In this document: one piece after another, positions 9,929 through 22,500 of the stretch
How positions within the stretch are numbered: the stretch's first letter is position 1
Layout of the letters: every line of letters starts with the position of its first letter
Source: Zygnema cylindricum
Taxonomy: Eukaryota; Streptophyta; Zygnematophyceae; Zygnematales; Zygnemataceae
Length of the DNA stretch: 64,000 nucleotides
NCBI GenBank assembly: GCA_037447655.1
Contig: JBBHKE010002879.1
Coordinates: 97,117-161,116 of the forward strand
Direction of reading: 5' to 3'
Position numbers and translations under genes: made by a program
Notes under the pieces: generated by a model
Seen by the model: only the letters and a program-made list of their open reading frames with translations
Told to the model about the DNA's origin: nothing
Databases searched by the model: none

Positions 9929-10183
9929 TTAGATGTCGTCTCGAATTTGGATGGGATGATAAGCTTCATGAAATTTAACATTGGGAGTTTGCAAAAAAAT
10001 GCGAAGTGGATTTATCCAAACGATAGATGTGAATTTAAAAAGTCGAATCGAAAAATCGCAACATGTGCCTATAAACTTAGTTAAAAATTCTTTTGGAAGT
10101 TTAAATAACTTTTCGATGCCCTCTTTAATATCGCATTTTGAAAAATCTTCCATTTCAGTTAAATCCAACTGTGGAGACGACAT
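9929..10183 (-). pseudogene. Ty1/copia gag N-terminal fragment
   Basis: An 84-codon frame starts at an ATG in good context, 42 bp after the primer binding site and in the same frame as the downstream RT pieces. The start (MSSPQLDLTEMEDF) has the look of copia gag starts, but the rest matches no capsid motif I know. The assignment rests on position and frame. Confidence 0.45.
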
Positions 10184-10224
10184 TGTAACTGTTACTAAGA
10201 GTAGTAGTTGTACCTCCCTCCTAT

Positions 10225-10240
10225 GGCTCTTTTGATACCA
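10225..10240 (-). other. Primer binding site of the copia remnant
   Basis: On the minus strand TGGTATCAAAAGAGCC resembles the tRNA-iMet PBS consensus TGGTATCAGAGCC with a small insertion. It lies 42 bp before the gag ATG. Confidence 0.6.
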
Positions 10241-10245
10241 CTAAA

Positions 10246-10680
10246 GCGGAACTTTCTATGGACCCCATTTTTTTTTGGGATGGAGGGGAGGCTTTACGGG
10301 TAACGGATTTTATGGGTCACCGATTATTTCCCGAAGAATACTTTTTATACACTTTTATGTGAGGGTAACTTTTTTTTTCTATTTTTTTTTTGAATTCGCA
10401 TCATGGGAGTGGCAAAGTCTTTTGTTTTAACTCTCTTCTGACATTTGTATATCGCTTCAAAAAAATTTAGGTGTCTAAGCATACACGGAAAAAAACTTGA
10501 AAGATATTTTTTTTTTTCGTTCTTTCTTTCAAATTTTGTGGATTTATTTGTTACAAAAAGTAGCACATAAAGACAAAAGTTGTTCTAATAGTTTTGGGTT
10601 TCTTTTATGACTGTCGAATGGACAATTGTTGGTGGAGCAGTTTTTTGCTCATCTTTTACTTTCAAATTGCAATAAAAGAA
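10246..10680. other. AT-rich stretch, nothing recognised
   Basis: AT-rich sequence with T runs. This is where the copia 5' LTR would be expected, but no repeat partner is visible in the window. Confidence 0.35.
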
Positions 10681-10970
10681 AAATTGACATGAGGAATACT
10701 AAGCTTCCAATTCTAAATCTGGTTTATGTCGTGTTAATATTCACAAGTTTCAATCAATATCAACAAACTGAAACGGAGTCAATGTGTAAATAGATGTGCT
10801 ATAAGCAATCATTAAAGCAAATAGAGTTAAAGATCGACATGTGGAATACGAAGCTTCCAATTCTAAATCTTGTGTGTGTCGTGGTATAAATCACAATTTT
10901 TAATCGTAATAGTAAAGCGGAGACGGAATCAAAGGAAAAAACTCTTGTGGAAGCATTCATTAAAGCCCCA
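10681..10970 (+). repeat. Imperfect tandem duplication, about 150 bp unit
   Basis: Two copies sharing 'aagcttccaattctaaatct' and 'cattaaagc' blocks: about 10686-10835 and 10837-10965. They have diverged by substitutions and small indels. No coding content is seen. Confidence 0.75.
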
Positions 10971-12120
10971 AAAAAAAAAAAAAAGTAAAAAATTGAAAAA
11001 CCTTATGTTAAAATACCCAGCTTGATTTGAACAATAAGGGCCAAAATTATCCTGGAAAAGGCCTACTTTCTTTTCATACTATATTCACTCCATATTAGTG
11101 AGTGAAATAAATCAATAATGGAATAGCCGCCGGAAATTCCACGTATGGTGGGAAAGTCAACCTTTGGGCGTGCTACATTCGCGTACATAAATGTTAGTCG
11201 CACATTTGGCCTCACGCAACGCCCGCGGATTTTCACGAAATTGGAGGTACAATGATTGCCGACGGCAATTCGTAAACCCTTAAGAGGTTCACGGATTCAC
11301 ACGTAGATGGGAAGGGTTTCCATCCAACGAACTGTAGATTCTTTTACTGTTATTTGCCAGGTTCAAAACGCGCAGATACATATATGGGTTAGTCAGAATT
11401 AGTCAGAAGTTAGTACTTCATGCACGACGTTTATCTCCCTCCTTCCCCTCTCCCCCCCCTCCCCCCCCCCCCCCCCTCCTCCCCTTGCCTCCCTCCCACC
11501 CTCCCTTCTTTTGAGTGATTTCTTTTTTAGAATTCTTACATATGATCACTAAAGATTTTTTAAACTCTAAAAAAAGAAGTATATCTGGAAAACTCTTAAC
11601 ACCCTAACATTTTCCTATAAACCTTTAAAAAACCGTGAAAAATATCTTTTAAAGATTCCTAAAAGACCCTTTAAAAACACCTAAAAAAACTTACAAAAAA
11701 CGAGAAAAACCCTTAAAAAACCCCTAAAACCCGAAAGTGACATGTTAATAAATTTTTCTTATTCAAATTTAAACGGGTGTGGATACTTTTGTGAATATGT
11801 ACTTAATTTTTTTTGTAGTAGTATTTATTTTGCACTTAATGTGATTGTGGTTAAGAGATCGAATGTGGTTTGTATGTTTTTTTAGTTGTTTATATATTTC
11901 TCAAAGTTAAATAAGATTTTAAAAGGGTTAAAGAAAGGAAAAAATTACCTCTGAATGGACGAGGAAATGTTTAAATAGCTATAATACGTCAAAATGCGGA
12001 AACATTAATAGAACAAAAAAAAAAAAAAAAGAACTAACACAGATTTTGTAAAAAAAGATAAGTGAAAGTTTAGAGCACTCTGAAAGAAAATACCGATATA
12101 AACGGAGAGGAGAGAGGAGA
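10971..12120. other. AT-rich non-genic stretch with poly-C and CCCTAAA-like runs
   Basis: No gene is recognised. There is a C-rich run at about 11440-11510 and A/C-rich words such as aaaaccc and cctaaaa around 11590-11740. These resemble degenerate plant telomere-type motifs but form no regular array. Confidence 0.5.
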
Positions 12121-12358
12121 GAGGAAACAAACAAACAAACAAATAAACAAACAAACTAGCTGACTTACAAACAAACAAACAAACAAAAAAAAAGAGGGAA
12201 ACAAACAAACAAACAAACTAACTAACTAACTAACAAACAAACAAAGAAAAAAAGAAAGAAACAAACAATCAAATAAAGAAACAGACAAACAAACTTAAAA
12301 ACAAACTAACAAACAAACAAACAAACAAATCAACAAACAAACAAAGAAAGAAACAAAG
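12121..12358 (+). repeat. (AAAC)n microsatellite
   Basis: About 240 bp dominated by AAAC units, with AACT and AAAG interruptions. Confidence 0.9.
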
Positions 12359-12587
12359 GCAAATTCAGAGGGCAACAACGAATTGCATGAACGGTAGAGT
12401 GGAAAAAATAGGTGTAATGGATAGCCAAGCCCCATAACGAAGTCCACCATAAGAGAGAAGATGAGGACGCAAGAAGCGCCCAAAGATGGCGCCTTCAAAG
12501 GGAAGTGCCTCGAGAAGCTCAATTTTAATGGCGATGACAACCGAATAGGAAATTGATTCATAAAAACGTGCAACTGATTTCGTAACA

Positions 12588-12715
12588 AGGGTGGAAAGAA
12601 CCGACACATCCACCAAGGTAGAAGGAGGAAGAAAACGTGTCCCGTCCACCTAGGGTGGAAAGAACCGACACATCCACCAAGGCAGAAGGAGGAAGAAAAC
12701 GTGTCCCGTCCAACT
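12588..12715 (+). repeat. Tandem duplication, 64-bp unit
   Basis: Two nearly identical units start at 12588 and 12652 (agggtggaaagaaccgacac...). They lie inside the decayed LINE RT and duplicate part of it. Confidence 0.9.
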
Positions 12716-12718
12716 GGA

Positions 12719-12800
12719 ACCGTTGGAAGGCGAACAAACTGTCCGTAACGGGGGGAGACACCGTTGGAAGGCGAACAAACTGTCCCTAACGGGGGGAGGC
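12719..12800 (+). repeat. Tandem duplication, 41-bp unit
   Basis: Two nearly identical units start at 12719 and 12760 (accgttggaaggcgaac...), directly after the 64-bp duplication. Confidence 0.9.
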
Positions 12801-13977
12801 AAAGTGGCAAAAACGGAGGTGTCTTCGGCCAAGAAGCGAGAAACAAGAGTGGAGGCAATAAGGCACAAACTTTTCAAATGGGCAACGGGAGCAACACGGG
12901 TAGTCGATGGTAAACTGGATCCCTTTGTGGAGACAAGAAGGGATGCTCGTTGGATGCCTGAATGCAAAGCCAAAGGCCCAGAGCCGCGATGAAATGCCCC
13001 ACGACTTAACAAAGTGTGAAAGACGTCAATCAACAAAGCAAAAGCCACTTGGGGAGCGTGAAGGTTAGAAAGGCTGTCCACGTTGGACAAATCTGTTTGA
13101 AGAGGAATATCAAGAAATTGGGTCACGAACTTATCAGAACCAAGTGGGCAACCCAACATGCGAATGCAATTGATGGGAGAAGGAGTTTAGAAACCAAAAG
13201 GGGGAGTAAAGGAAAGTGGAATATCTTGAGGGGGCCAAATAACGTACTCGAGGGTTCGATAGAAATGTCGAGTTCGGCCAAAGATCCTTGAAAAAATTAG
13301 ACGTCGACACGACTTGGTTCTATAGGGCTAATAATATGCGTATCATCTAAAACCAAAGGCAAAATACAAGAAGGGTAAGCGACAGCATGGAACCACCCGG
13401 GGCCTAGTAATGGGCAAGGGCGAACGAAGGTCCTCCAAGAGGGTCGCTTTGACGGGTGTCGATCGCAAAGGAGAGATGAATCAAATCATCGTCAGCCGAG
13501 AAGGAGAGGTTGTTGGTCAAAGAATAAAAAGCTCTCACAAAGGGAATAATTGGACAAACAGAAAATTTCGATCCACCTTATTGAACGTCAACTTGAAGGA
13601 CCAACCAACCCGGATGTACATCCAACAAAGCTCGAAACTCATGGACCCCGGCCTCACAACCTCCCCGAGTGGCCACTCCGAACTGAAGAGGAGAAAAATA
13701 ATCATGAAATGCTAGTTGGAGTTGGATACATATGGCACGAGCCACCAATCGGTGTAAGACCTCCCCGACGGCAATAAGGCGGATTGACAGCCACAAGGCG
13801 ATGTGAGGGGATGGACTTTAAGTAACCGTTTTCCGTTAAGGGTCTGGTTATGGTAAATGATTGGAAAACGGGACAACATCCAAAGTTAGGACTAATACTC
13901 AACTCATTTCGAAATGTCAATTCAAAATGTGAAAAGATGAGAATAATTTGGCCCAGAATATGGTCGGAGTTTTGCAC

Positions 13978-14140
13978 TGGGTATTGTTGTTAGTGTTAAT
14001 GTTTGCCTCACCACTTAAATAAACTTTTCTCCGAGCACATGTCAATTTTTGTTGGGAGACCGTCGATTGAAAAAGTAAGATTCTTGCCTTTTCATATAAC
14101 CGTTTGATTGACAATGCGATAGGTGTGCTCGAGGAAAAAA
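13978..14140 (+). repeat. TIR-element relative (partial)
   Basis: The words gttgttagtgttaatgttt, ccacttaaata and ttttctccg match the inner part of the TIR elements at 26359-26573 and 38116-38332. The ends are eroded. Confidence 0.5.
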
Positions 14141-14269
14141 CGAGTTTAAAGCGTAGTTGTCAATTCGTGATTTGACTTTTCAAACTCATTAGAATTCCGC
14201 GCCATACTTCTAAATTTTAACAACTTTGTTTATGGAATTTGGCATAGAATACCACCCGGCATCTGAAAA

Positions 14270-15780
14270 AATGTAACTCAAAAATCTTTAAAATCTAAAG
14301 TACCAGAATATTCACGATATGTTGGACTTAAACGGAAATTATACTAAAAACCCATAAAATACAAAAAGTTGCTTCGAATATGTAAGGAGCGATAAAATAC
14401 CATAAAATCCCCTCAAATAACCCTAAAAAGTGCGAAAATATACGTGAACTGTAGTACGTAAATATACATGCGTAGTGTTCATCGTTTTCATACTTCTTGT
14501 AAATTTTGTATAGCTTTCGTTTTATGATACTGTTCAAAACTATACGAAACTGTACGAAAAATGTAACTCTAAAAAATCATAAAAAGTACAGAATATATGC
14601 GAAAATGTACGGACTTAAATGGAAAGTGCACCCTAAAAACAAAATACGGAAAAGCTGTACTGAAATATGCGGGAACATACTGGAGTATACCCTAAATACC
14701 ACAAAATCACCTTAAATAACCCTAAAAAGTGCGAAAATATACGTGAACTGTACGTAAACATAAATGCATAGTATTCATCGTTTTCATACTTCTTGTAAAT
14801 TTCGTATAACTTGTACGGCACTGTATGAAAAATGTAACTCTAAAAAATCATAAAAAGTACAGAATACATACGGAAATGTATGGACTTAATGGAAAGTGCA
14901 CCCTGAAAACCCTTAAAATACAGAAAATTTGTACTGAAATATACGGGACCGTACTACACCGCCAATTGTTATTAGCGTTATGAACGCTATATTGGCACCC
15001 CCAAATTTTGACCCCAAAACCTGAAATAGAATCAATAACACTATTTTTTTTACGTTTATTAAGGTTCTGGGGAATTAGCGTTAATAATTTTAATTTATGA
15101 TTTTCTTGAATAGTGTGGTGTACGGACGTATCAGGCCGTACAAAATGGTACTTTGTTAAGTAAAAAGTACGAAACATGGATTAAAATAATCGCGATCAAA
15201 CGTAAAACTCCGCTCAGAATAAAGGCGGAATGAGATTATACCTATTTTAGTGGAAAGATATTGATCGCGTATTAAATATATGGCAGAAAACCCAAATTAG
15301 AAATATGAATAAATTAGAGTAAAAGGACGTGACGGTGTACGATTTGTCAGATTTTGTACTTTCACCTATTTTATTGTGAAGATCCTGATGGCAGATCCAT
15401 TGTACCCAAATCAGCATTATAAACCAATTAGAGTAAACTTTTTTTTCCGAAATCTTGAAAAACTCAAATTAGCGCTAATAACGTTAATTTATTTTTAACA
15501 CTAATAATTCTAAACGCTAATAACGATTGGCGGTGTAGAGTATACCCTAAAAACCATAAAATCCCCTTAAATAACCCTGAAACGTGCGAAAATCACACAT
15601 GAACTGTACATAAACATAAGAAAAATGTAAGGCAATTGTACCGAGATATACGGGAATGTATGGAAATGTACCCTAAAAACCCTAAAATCTCCCCATAAAA
15701 TAACCCTAAAAAGTATGGAAATAAAAGGACACCACATAAATGTACAGGAAATGTACAGGTACAAAGTAGGGTATGCATTT
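14270..15780 (+). repeat. AT-rich tandem repeat array, about 300-bp unit, with a nested TIR element
   Basis: Units share 'aaataaccctaaaaagtgcg' (14415 and 14713, about 298 bp apart, and again near 15575) followed by 'aaaatatacgtgaactgta'. The third unit is split at 14955 by the TIR element 14957-15535 and resumes at 15538 with 'gagtataccctaaaaacc'. Frequent accctaaa words occur but with irregular spacing. No coding content is seen. Confidence 0.8.
14957..15535. mobile_element. TIR element (MITE-like), long copy, TA-flanked
   Basis: It starts CACCGCCAATTGTTATTAG and ends with the inverted AATAACGATTGGCGGTG, flanked by TA on both sides. At 579 bp it is longer than its roughly 215-bp relatives. 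Inside are further 'attagcg'/'gctaata' words, which suggests nesting. TA flanks suggest a Tc1/mariner-type origin, which is inference. No transposase is present. Confidence 0.82.
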
Positions 15781-16086
15781 TATAAACATTTCAAAATCGT
15801 TCGATGTGCAATGTACGTAGTATCCATTTGTTTTCTCCGTGCGTAATATGCGCACAGGACATCTATGGTTTAAAGCGCGAATAAAACAATAGTGATGCAC
15901 AAGTGTAGCAATTTCATTTCTCCAAAATGTGCCACGCAGAAGGAAAAAACAAGGCATACAATCACATTGCCAACTGGAAGAAAATGTGAAGTAGCTCATG
16001 AATTGGCGAGTACAACAAGAAAGAGAGCACACGATGACACGAAAACAGGGGAAAAAATAAACCACAACAGAAAACCGTGAATTCGA

Positions 16087-16200
16087 CTGAACAATCGGAC
16101 AAACTTATCTGGATAATTGGACAAACTCATTGGATAATTGGACAAGCATATCCAGATAATTAAACAAACTCATCCGGATAATTGGACAAACTTATCCATG
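16087..16200 (+). repeat. Minisatellite, about 24-26 bp unit
   Basis: About four to five imperfect units of ggataattggacaaactyatc. It lies downstream of the Ppx gene 3' end. Confidence 0.85.
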
Positions 16201-16514
16201 GACCTCATCCACGGTCCATGTTTTTCTTGAAGCATATGCACCGTACATAAAACCTACATAAAAGAGAAAAAGCTCAAAAAATAATGGGAAATAAATCAAC
16301 TAAAAATGACTAATCATTACAAATCTTCTCACTGACTTCTGAGCTACAGAGTGAGATCCTCATCGCTACATTTCTATATTCTTACAGCTAATTAAAAAAA
16401 GGCTTTACCAGATTCGACCGATGTAAAAAACTAAAACATTTATACACGCAATAAACAAGAAACCACACAAACATAAAGAAAGAAAGAAATGAAGTCCCCT
16501 TCATGCTCCCATAT

Positions 16515-19500
16515 CTAAGAGCTTAAGCTGGGGGAAGAATCGGTTTCAAGATTTTCCACATCTGGTTGATCAGCAACTACAATTGAAGCTTTCCTTTTAA
16601 AAATCTGCATAAACGGACCCCAAAAGAAAGAGATAGAAAGGTTATAAGAGACCAAAGTCCATAAACAGATCAAAAGGTGGATTTAAACGTTATAACAGAC
16701 TTATAAACAGACCCCAAAAGAAGTTAGATACAGAGGTGTTCATTATCAAGTCAAAACGCGGTGGATTTAAGCGTTATAATAGAGTAATAAACAAACCCCA
16801 AAATAAGGTAGATACAGACGTTACAAGAGACCAAAGTCCATTAAGAGACCAAAAGGAGTCAAAAACGTTGTAATAGACCACGGGTTAACTCCAAACTGCT
16901 TGGAGGATACATTTTTGGCAACTCGACAAATCATAGAAAACATCCTCTGGAAAACCATTATATGTTGTCATAAGAAGATATTGGTTAACAGACAATATAA
17001 AAACTGGTGACAACAAATTTACAAAACAGTCTTCCATAGTTGCTCTTCCAGGAGGGTATACTTTTGAATTATTATTAAGTTAACGAAAAACAAATAGTAT
17101 CGAATTTACAAATAATATCAAATTCATAAAACAGTGTTCCATATTTGTTGCTATGGAACATAAATTTTTGACACCTTTCTTTTTGAATTATTATTAAGTA
17201 AACAGAAACCACAAACCTTTTCAAAATACTCGAGCTCGGCACGTGCTGCCCAGATTTCTAATGAGACATCCTTAAGGCGGTTTGTCTCTTTGTCCAGAGC
17301 CGGAGTAACGGCCTACAGAAAACCCCAAACCACTTCTTTCAAGAATCAGAAGACAAACTTTTAATACTTGTCACTATTGTTTTTGGCACACAGCAAAAAT
17401 TACGTCGTGTCAAAGCCGCAAATCAAATGATTACAAAACCTCACAAGCTCGCAATACTTTCTACCCATAAAACCCAGAAATAAATTGTGAAATAGCCTAG
17501 GCCTCTCTGAGCACTGATCATTAACGTCAATCTAATTGGTCAAGTACAGCTCGAACCAGAACTGTTTCATTTATTAATTATATACTAATCTGTTGATTTG
17601 TTGCCCAAAATAACGCTGGGAATTAATCAGTTAACTACAGATCAGACTGTTCGTTGTTTTTGTAATTACTAACTATTTTATTGACTTATTTCACAACATG
17701 GGATTTCCCCACATCACTAACTCCGTAAATTTAATTAGTCAACTACAACTCATCTAGGACAGTCTTCTTTCTAATTTTTATTTTTTGAATTAACTAATTC
17801 ATTTATATCTTTCTCAAAATCTTACCAGTACACAACTGTCGTGGTCTTGGAGAACATGGACTTTCTCCACAGCTCCCGAGTCGCAGCGATCGAGTGCCAC
17901 GGCAACGCGAATAATTCCACAAAGAGCTCGAAGACGTTTTTGAACCTGTATAACAAATCGCAACCAGGATTTAAATTGACAGTTTTCGGGAAATAACCCA
18001 CAATGAGTATTATAAATATTATCATTAGCATTGTTAACTCTACATTTAAATCACCGTAATGCTTAATTTCCGACACTCGAAGACGCTTTTGAACCTGTAT
18101 GTGAATTGCAACAGGAATTAATATCAACAATTTTAGCTTAGAACTATTGTTATCATTGTTACTACATCTAGGTCACCGTATAGCTCTAAAGACATAAATG
18201 TTTAATTTCCGATACTCAAAGACGCTTTTGAACCTGTCAACAAATCACAACCAGGAGTTCAATTGACAACTTAACTCAACCGTACGCTTCGAGGTTAAAA
18301 TTATCACTAATTTTACAACATTTAGACCACTGTATAGTTCTAAAAACAGTTCGCATGTTTTATTTCCAAAACAACTTCCAAATAAGCATGAAAAGTGGTC
18401 AGGGACAAAGTAGGAATGCTTATTGGCATGATAAGGGATTTCTTCAAACTCTCCGGTTTAAAGAACCTGATAAAATAGACCACATTAAATCTGTGAAAAT
18501 ATGGGAATTACCTCTTCTGGAAGTTCAGCAAATTCTTCGTCTTTAACAGTTGGGACTTTCTTGCGGTGATATTTGGCAAGAAGAGCAATCATCTGTTAAA
18601 AACAAAATAGAGACACAGTTTCGAGTTAACATGCTGAATATCAATCCCTGTAAACATAATTTTTGAATTATCAAGACACCAAAACCAGGAATCTGATGAA
18701 AGTAGGATGCAACAAAATCTTCAAACATTTGACAACGCATGTTTCTCGTCTAGTTCTCCTCTCATGAACTTCTGAATTCAAAAAAGAGCTAATGAGTATG
18801 TCATTTGTACAAGTATTCTGAGGCTTACCTCCACTTCAATTGGAGTGAAGCCTAGTAGATGCTCATTATTCTGCAAAAAAAACCAACCAGCCAAAGAGCA
18901 TATTGAGCATCCTGTTCAAAGCTAAAAAAAAAACACAAAGGAAAAATAGGGAATAGTGACATAAAGTTTAATCCTACTCTTCATCGCTTAGAGTCAAGAA
19001 ATTACTTGTATTATGCAAAATTTGAACAAAAAATATTCATTTAGGATATAAGACATGGCAGCATACTGTCCAATCCAATGCAAAGAAAATGAACTATGTC
19101 TATCAAGCTTAAAAAACTCAAACGGAAAAGTGTGTCATGTCAGAATAAAAGACTACAACACATGAAAGAACATGTGGGACAAGTTAAACTTAAACACAGA
19201 CTGGTTTTAGGGCACAATAAGTAGTGGGTTTTGTCAGACAGATATACACACCTTGATTAAGTAGTGTGAATGTTTGTGGTAACCTTTATGCGAAATAAAC
19301 ATTCCCACATAATGTAAAATGGTTGCAGCTTCTAAAACTTCGGCGTCGCTTTCCTCTAATCTTTGTACTGCCTCAGTCATACAGTCAGATCCGCCCAATC
19401 GACAAGTTTGCAAACCGGCTAGAATTTCCTGTGACAGAAAACATTTGTCAAAAAAAAGTTGACACAAAAACACATTTTTGGAAGAAAATCTTTCAATTCG

Positions 19501-22500
19501 GTTTTGACAACAATCAATTTACTGGCAATCCACAACTGAATCACCAGTTTCCACTACCACCATCCATCATGGTATGAGATTACTTCCTAGACCTCCAAGG
19601 AGTTGCATGCTTCTCTAAAGGTCATGTCACCAAAAGATCGGCAATTCTTATCAGCATCCTAACCTGGGCGCCCTTTTGTTGCAATCAAAAACTTCTTGAG
19701 TAAACCATAGTACGGTTGGTAATTCACTTTTGAAAAAAAAAAAAAAAACGTATCCCGGAACAACAAAAAAAACATAGAAACATAAATACACTCACACATA
19801 TATGTATTTCATTCATCATTGTGCTCACCAAAGCTAGTTTTGCAGAATTCAAAGCAGAATCCATGCGCCTGTCCACATTAAATCGGGCAGCAAGATTCAG
19901 AACTGAAGTTCGGCGAATATTAGTTGTGGGACTAAAAGCATCGCAGGTGCGAGCCAAAGTGTCTACAATTACACCCTCTCGTAATGCATATGGCGAGACC
20001 ATCATTTCCTGTATCAGAAAAAAATCAAATAACAAGTTGAACCCCAATCCATGAAAAAATTAAAAGCATATCAAACGCACAGACCAGCTGCCAAATAGTC
20101 TCATTACAATTACTCAATGTTTTATTCACAAAATGTAAGCAAACTCCGACAGAGAGGAAGTCGCACCCAATCATCAGTTTTCTACTACTAGCTGTTACCA
20201 CAATTTGTTTTCCGACAGGATTTGTTTTTCGACATATGACGATGTGTAGAGCACAAAACACCTGTCCCCTTGCTTAAATAGCTTGAAAATAAAATTTATT
20301 CTAATCAAGAGGAACATGGCTTACAAAGAACATAACTATGAAAATGATGATTAACATACCTCTATACCCATGGCGTTAAAGATTTCCTCCAAAAGAATTG
20401 CACCTCCCACAATCACATCTGCTCTTTTCTCCGGAAGCCCGGGAATCTTTGCCCGATGCTCGGGGGACTTGGCCTTGCAAATCTTCTTCACCAAACTGCT
20501 AAGTTCCTCTTTAGTAAATTGTTTTTCATGAAAATTTTGCCGGAATTTTTGTGCTCCATTACCCTGCACCGAAGTGAGCTCCAAAACTATTTTAAAATGG
20601 TAAACGTACAAAAGTAAAAACACAAACAGAGAAGATCAATGAAACTTCCTCTTGAAACCAATCGTCAGATCGAGACAATATACACACAAACATAAAACAT
20701 AAAACACTAAAAAAGGTTCGCTCAAACAGAAAATATCTGTTTAAAGAACGAAAACCTTTCTGAAGTTCGTAACTACTTCAAGAAATAGGAATACAGCTGC
20801 TTAACAATAGAACACATTAAACCATTCTTAAAAGGAAAAAAGAGCACAAGGTAAGAAGAATTTGGCAAGTACACGGTACATATCATAATATCTAGCAAAC
20901 AATTAGTTACCAGTAAAACATAGACTTAAGTCATCAGTGGAAAACTCTTTACCTCCGCAGAGGGAGACGTTGTTGTGCTTGTCTTATTGTGATGAATCAT
21001 TTGTTCAATAGACTCTATGGTCCCTGAGGACCCAATAGCAACTTCATAATCAGATTTATGAACCACATCCATAACACCACTGTCTGCGAGCATTACTCGT
21101 ATGTATCGTCGCATCTCATCAATATTACCCCTTGAAATCGATTCATTCCCTGCATTACCCATCAAGATAAGGTCAGAAACTTTTCCATTCCCTGCATTTT
21201 TTATCAAGATAAGGTTCTCCAATTCATTGCCCAGTTTCATTTCCCTGTCTACCATAACATTCTTGCACTCCGGTCATCACACAACTATGTTCGTAATCTA
21301 AAGTCACCAGAAAAAGAAAATTTGGGACAAAAACGGTCTGGAAAACATACCTATAAATCGTTCGGTGAGACGAATATGCCCAAGTTTTAGTGACGTGGCA
21401 AACAGAGGTTTCCCTGCACGACCAACCACAAACTCAGTGGATCCTCCCCCAATATCAACTGTGAGAACAGTTTTCGAAAATACAGGCAAAGCTTGTAAAA
21501 TTCCCGCATAGATGAGGCACGCCTCCTCTCGACCTGTCAGGACCTCCACCTCCACCCCTGTTGATTCAAAAATTTTCCGTGTGAAAGCCCTGTAATACAC
21601 ATACAAATTTCACGAACACAGTTAGCAAAACAGCTTAAGAAAGGGCATGAAAAAAATGTACATGACTCATTCATGTGACAGAAAAGTTTTTATGAGAAGA
21701 TCCTCCCTTTGTTAAGGAAATCCAATCTTCGCCTCAGGAAAGAAAACAACCAAAAAGAAAAAACGGAATCATTTCAACAGTCTCACGTGACATTCAGATC
21801 CTTCAAACTTTTCTGATGATCAACAATCCACTAATACAAGATAGCCATTTGATATGACAAGATCCCTAAGTGCCAGGTGCCATGGACTGCATACTTCAAA
21901 CCATCAAACCATCGTTTTAATGTGGGAAAGGATATGGAAACTCCATACTTCATTCGCCTGTACTATTCGAGTATCGAATTACGCATTTGGTATGAGCAAC
22001 CACATATGGCCCTTCAGGCTTTCTTGCACATTAAAAACTTCAAACTGATCAACGACACAAAAAACTTCAGCATTCAATTATTTTTTTCTAAGATGTGCCT
22101 TTCTTTTTTACAATCTTAACATTCATACCGCTTATTCCGTGCTTCCCGAACAGCAGATGTTGCAACAACTCTCATTGGAGCTCTTCGATTTGCAGCAATC
22201 TTCTTCAGTCTCTTGATAGCCGCAAGAGCTCTCTCTTCTGCCTCCGGAGTGATGACACTAAACCCAGCACTGTGAAATTACACCAATTCCATGGTATCAG
22301 TCAAGTACAACGTACAACAAAAAGCAGAAAAATAGCCCTTGACTTTTCTTCCTCTGAAAGGAACACATTCGAATTAAAAAAGTTCCTATACATAGAGGGA
22401 GAAACAGTACATGTGACCACTATGAGTCAATAATGTCGGAACATTTTGGTTACGCCATTCCAAAAACAAATAAACGGGATCCGAAATTGAAAAATATTTG

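Larger units (their letters stand above)
8224..10245 (-). mobile_element. Ty1/copia retrotransposon remnant
   Basis: On the minus strand a PBS (10225-10240, TGGTATCAAAAGAGCC) is followed by an ATG-led gag-like start (10183) and, after a gap, by copia RT segments (9382-9104 and 8776-8282) and a short RNase H-proximal end. Protease and integrase were not found, so much of the interior is lost. No LTR pair could be identified. The element abuts the 5' LTR of the gypsy element at 8223/8224. Confidence 0.8.
12370..13860 (-). pseudogene. LINE-type reverse transcriptase, decayed
   Basis: Read on the minus strand in shifting frames. 13796-13578 gives an RT start (VGEVLHRLVARAICIQLQ, FGVATRGGCEA, WLVLQVDVQ). 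About 13440-13390 gives DPLGG-like residues (PLGGPSFALAHY). About 13375-13340 gives LVLDDTHIISP, where the usual A/F-x-DD reads L-DD. 13159-12820 gives the thumb and downstream part (LGCPLGSDKFVTQFL, APVAHLKSL). 12480-12370 gives FGRFLRPHLLSYGGLRYG. Frameshifts and stops break it, and two tandem duplications lie inside it. No endonuclease domain or poly(A) tail was found. Confidence 0.82.

Noticed and set aside
14270-15780. Interstitial telomere sequence suggested by many accctaaa words
   Set aside because: The CCCTAAA-like words are irregularly spaced within a roughly 300-bp repeat unit and do not form a heptamer array.
16087-16200. CRISPR-like direct repeats
   Set aside because: The units are contiguous and imperfect with no unique spacers, in a eukaryotic context.
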